A stretch of 6,163 bases of DNA from Candidatus Iainarchaeum sp. (lineage in GTDB: Archaea; Iainarchaeota; Iainarchaeia; Iainarchaeales; JAGHAR01), in NCBI GenBank assembly GCA_021161405.1, contig JAGHAR010000066.1, forward strand, positions 1 to 6,163, read 5' to 3'. Of the stretch, positions 5,548 through 6,163 are shown piece by piece. The position numbers were made by a program, and so were the translations under genes. The notes beneath the pieces were generated by a model, which was not told the origin of the DNA, did not search any database, and saw nothing but the letters and a program-made list of their open reading frames with translations. The number at the start of each line of letters is the position of its first letter. The stretch's first letter is position 1.

Positions 5548-5621
5548 TGGGGGGACGGGGATTCGAACCCCGGCCACCAGCGCCCCGGGCTGGCATCCTA
5601 ACCAACCTAGACTATCCCCCC
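5548..5621 (-). tRNA. tRNA-Pro(GGG)
   Basis: A 74-nt cloverleaf on the minus strand: acceptor GGGGGGA/TCCCCCC with discriminator A (5548), D arm GTCT/GGAT with a 10-nt loop holding GG, anticodon stem CCAGC/GCTGG, loop CCGGGGC, variable TGGC, T arm CGGGG/TTCGAAT/CCCCG. The anticodon is GGG (5587 down to 5585). Position 33 reads C instead of the near-universal U. There is no intron and no encoded CCA. It ends 14 nt before proS and is probably co-transcribed with it. Confidence 0.93.
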
Positions 5622-5757
5622 AAACTTTTGACAACAGCCTTTATCAAAGGCTGGCGAAATTGTGCTACATTCCTCGCTTCGCTCGGAAGTAGCACTTCAC
5701 CTATAGACATGCTGACTTACCCCTTAGTTTTCTTCGATCAAACTTTCTTTTTAAGAA
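5622..5757. repeat. Nested inverted-repeat element, copy 1 (diverged)
   Basis: Most diverged of three related copies. The left end begins AAACTTTTGACA as in copy 3 but then carries a private hairpin, CAGCCTTT/AAAGGCTG (5635-5653, 3-nt loop). The shared central hairpin GTGCTAC (5662-5668) / GTAGCAC (5689-5695) is extended here by TTCC/GGAA with one bulged A. A TATA-like CTATAG (5701 region) follows, then a right end AAACTTTCTT...AAGAAA (about 5740-5758) that merges into copy 2. It carries no coding potential. It lies just upstream of tRNA-Pro(GGG) in the transcribed direction. Confidence 0.7.
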
Positions 5758-5880
5758 ACTTTTTACAAAAGTTTCATCAAAATGTGCTACGCTCACTTTG
5801 TTCGGTAGCACTTCACTTATAAACATATTGACTTACTCCCTCTAAATTTCTTTAATGAAACTTTTTTCCTAAGAAAGTTT
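5756..5880. repeat. Nested inverted-repeat element, copy 2
   Basis: Left palindrome AAACTTTT/AAAAGTTT (5756-5774, loop TAC), then CATCAAAA. Central hairpin GTGCTAC (5784-5790) / GTAGCAC (5805-5811). TATA-like TTTATAAG on the minus strand (5816-5823). Right end TTTAATG followed by AAACTTT/AAAGTTT (5858-5880). It is clearly related to copy 3 over its whole length and shares the same order of parts. It abuts copy 1 without a tRNA between them. Confidence 0.75.
5816..5824 (-). promoter_or_regulatory. Candidate TATA box in element copy 2
   Basis: GTTTATAAG on the minus strand is close to the archaeal TATA consensus. The corresponding positions in copies 1 and 3 are also TATA-like (CTATAG near 5701; CATATATG at 6020-6027), at the same distance from the central hairpin. 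It could drive transcription toward tRNA-Pro(GGG)-proS. Start site unproven. Confidence 0.4.
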
Positions 5881-5884
5881 GCGA

Positions 5885-5958
5885 TGGGGCTGCCCGGATT
5901 TGAACCGGGGTCAAGGGCTCCCAAAGCCCTCATGCTAACCAGGCTACACCACAGCCCC
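5885..5958 (-). tRNA. tRNA-Pro(UGG), copy A
   Basis: A 74-nt cloverleaf on the minus strand: acceptor GGGGCTG/CAGCCCC with discriminator A (5885), D arm GTGT/GCAT, anticodon stem AGGGC/GCCCT, loop TTTGGGA with U33 and anticodon TGG, variable TGAC, T arm CCCGG/TTCAAAT/CCGGG. There is no intron and no encoded CCA. Its acceptor and arms differ from tRNA-Pro(GGG). UGG would read CCA/CCG and probably other CCN codons by wobble. Confidence 0.95.
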
Positions 5959-5959
5959 G

Positions 5960-6085
5960 AAACTTTTGACAAAAGTTTCATCAAAATGTGCCACACTCGC
6001 TTTGCTCGGTGGCACTTGGCATATATGCATATTGATTTTTTTTGCTTTTGATTTCTTTGATGAAACTTTCTTTTTAAGAAAGTTT
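5960..6085. repeat. Nested inverted-repeat element, copy 3 (best preserved)
   Basis: A symmetric 126-bp element. Left palindrome AAACTTTT/AAAAGTTT (5960-5978, loop GAC) then CATCAAA. Right TTTGATG (6056-6062) then a perfect 10-bp hairpin AAACTTTCTT/AAGAAAGTTT (6063-6085, loop TTT). The ends are thus imperfect terminal inverted repeats of 26-30 nt, each itself a hairpin. Central hairpin GTGCCAC (5988-5994) / GTGGCAC (6009-6015), where the other copies have T-A instead of the C-G pair. A 10-bp palindrome GCATATATGC (6019-6028) is TATA-like. It sits between the two tRNA-Pro(UGG) genes. Confidence 0.75.
6019..6028 (-). promoter_or_regulatory. Candidate TATA box in element copy 3
   Basis: The perfect palindrome GCATATATGC lies 61-70 bp upstream of the tRNA-Pro(UGG) copy A 5' end. 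If used as a TATA box, the transcript would begin inside the central hairpin and carry a leader of roughly 35-40 nt ending in the AAACTTTT/AAAAGTTT hairpin next to the RNase P cleavage site. Inference only. Confidence 0.35.
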
Positions 6086-6097
6086 GAAAGTTTGCGA

Positions 6098-6163
6098 TGG
6101 GGCTGCCCGGATTTGAACCGGGGTCAAGGGCTCCCAAAGCCCTCATGCTAACCAGGCTACACC
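6098..6163 (-). tRNA. tRNA-Pro(UGG), copy B, 5' end cut by window edge
   Basis: Identical to copy A over the 66 nt present, including discriminator A (6098), T arm, anticodon loop TTTGGGA and most of the D arm. Only the first 8 nt (acceptor 5' strand and position 8) lie outside the window. It appears intact, not a pseudogene. Confidence 0.9.

Larger units (their letters stand above)
5873..6163. repeat. Tandem duplication of the tRNA-Pro(UGG) block, 213-bp period
   Basis: Positions 5873-5950 are identical to 6086-6163 over 78 bp: 12 bp of flank (GAAAGTTTGCGA) plus 66 bp of tRNA, cut only by the window end. The period is 213 bp and includes one inverted-repeat element. This is a recent or gene-conversion-maintained tandem duplication. 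Confidence 0.85.

Noticed and set aside
5534..5605. A 24-residue N-terminal extension of ProRS (start at 5605)
   Set aside because: It is the translation of the tRNA-Pro(GGG) gene. The ATG at 5533 has a strong Shine-Dalgarno, and archaeal ProRS starts there by length.
5534..5621. T-box-type riboswitch before proS
   Set aside because: T-boxes are bacterial and sense tRNA in trans. Here the upstream structure is itself a complete tRNA gene.
5622..6097. CRISPR array
   Set aside because: Repeats are about 125 bp, diverged, internally palindromic and separated by tRNA genes, with no short identical repeats or regular spacers.
5817..6151. Small ORFs on both strands over the tRNA-Pro array, with repeated peptide MRALGALDPGSNPGSPIAN
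   Set aside because: The repeated peptide is a tRNA gene read as protein; the rest is hairpin repeat. No ribosome binding site or protein family is seen.

Overview
The window looks archaeal: an HMf-type histone, an archaeal/eukaryotic-type prolyl-tRNA synthetase, a tRNA-Trp with a bulge-helix-bulge intron, TATA-like promoter boxes, and A+T-rich DNA. The tRNA-Trp intron appears to carry a C/D-type methylation guide, as in euryarchaea, so a euryarchaeon or a DPANN-type archaeon is the best guess; I cannot name a genus.

Left part (1-1307): an unrecognised secreted or membrane-anchored protein (minus strand, cut by the window edge) diverges across 48 bp from a TrmJ-like tRNA 2'-O-methyltransferase. 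Next (1313-1878) comes a compact type II toxin-antitoxin pair, a ribbon-helix-helix antitoxin and a RelE/ParE-like toxin, behind a TATA box fused to a 20-bp palindrome that is probably its operator. At 1910-2062 lies tRNA-Trp(CCA) with an 82-nt intron. The intron folds into a box C/D-type guide whose two antisense segments point exactly at residues 34 and 39 of its own tRNA. A single-domain histone follows (2133-2339). Then comes an overlapping three-gene run (2385-4091): an unrecognised helical protein with a possible C-terminal helix-turn-helix, a PIN-domain ribonuclease-like protein and a GNAT acetyltransferase.

Right part (4100-6163, minus strand) is a proline-decoding locus. Read in its own direction it runs tRNA-Pro(UGG), tRNA-Pro(UGG), tRNA-Pro(GGG), proS, with the last tRNA ending 14 nt before the proS start codon. 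Between the tRNAs lie three copies of a roughly 125-bp element made of nested inverted repeats. Its central hairpin shows a compensatory base-pair change, and each copy carries a TATA-like box. The element looks like a repeated promoter/leader module or a small mobile palindromic repeat. It has no protein-coding content, and the apparent ORFs there are translations of tRNA sequence.

Taken together the window is rich in tRNA function: tRNA genes for two amino acids, a synthetase, a protein methyltransferase that probably acts at position 32, and an RNA guide for positions 34 and 39. The most interesting points are the self-targeting tRNA-Trp intron, the tRNA-Pro/proS cluster, the covarying palindromic element, and C33 in place of U33 in tRNA-Pro(GGG).
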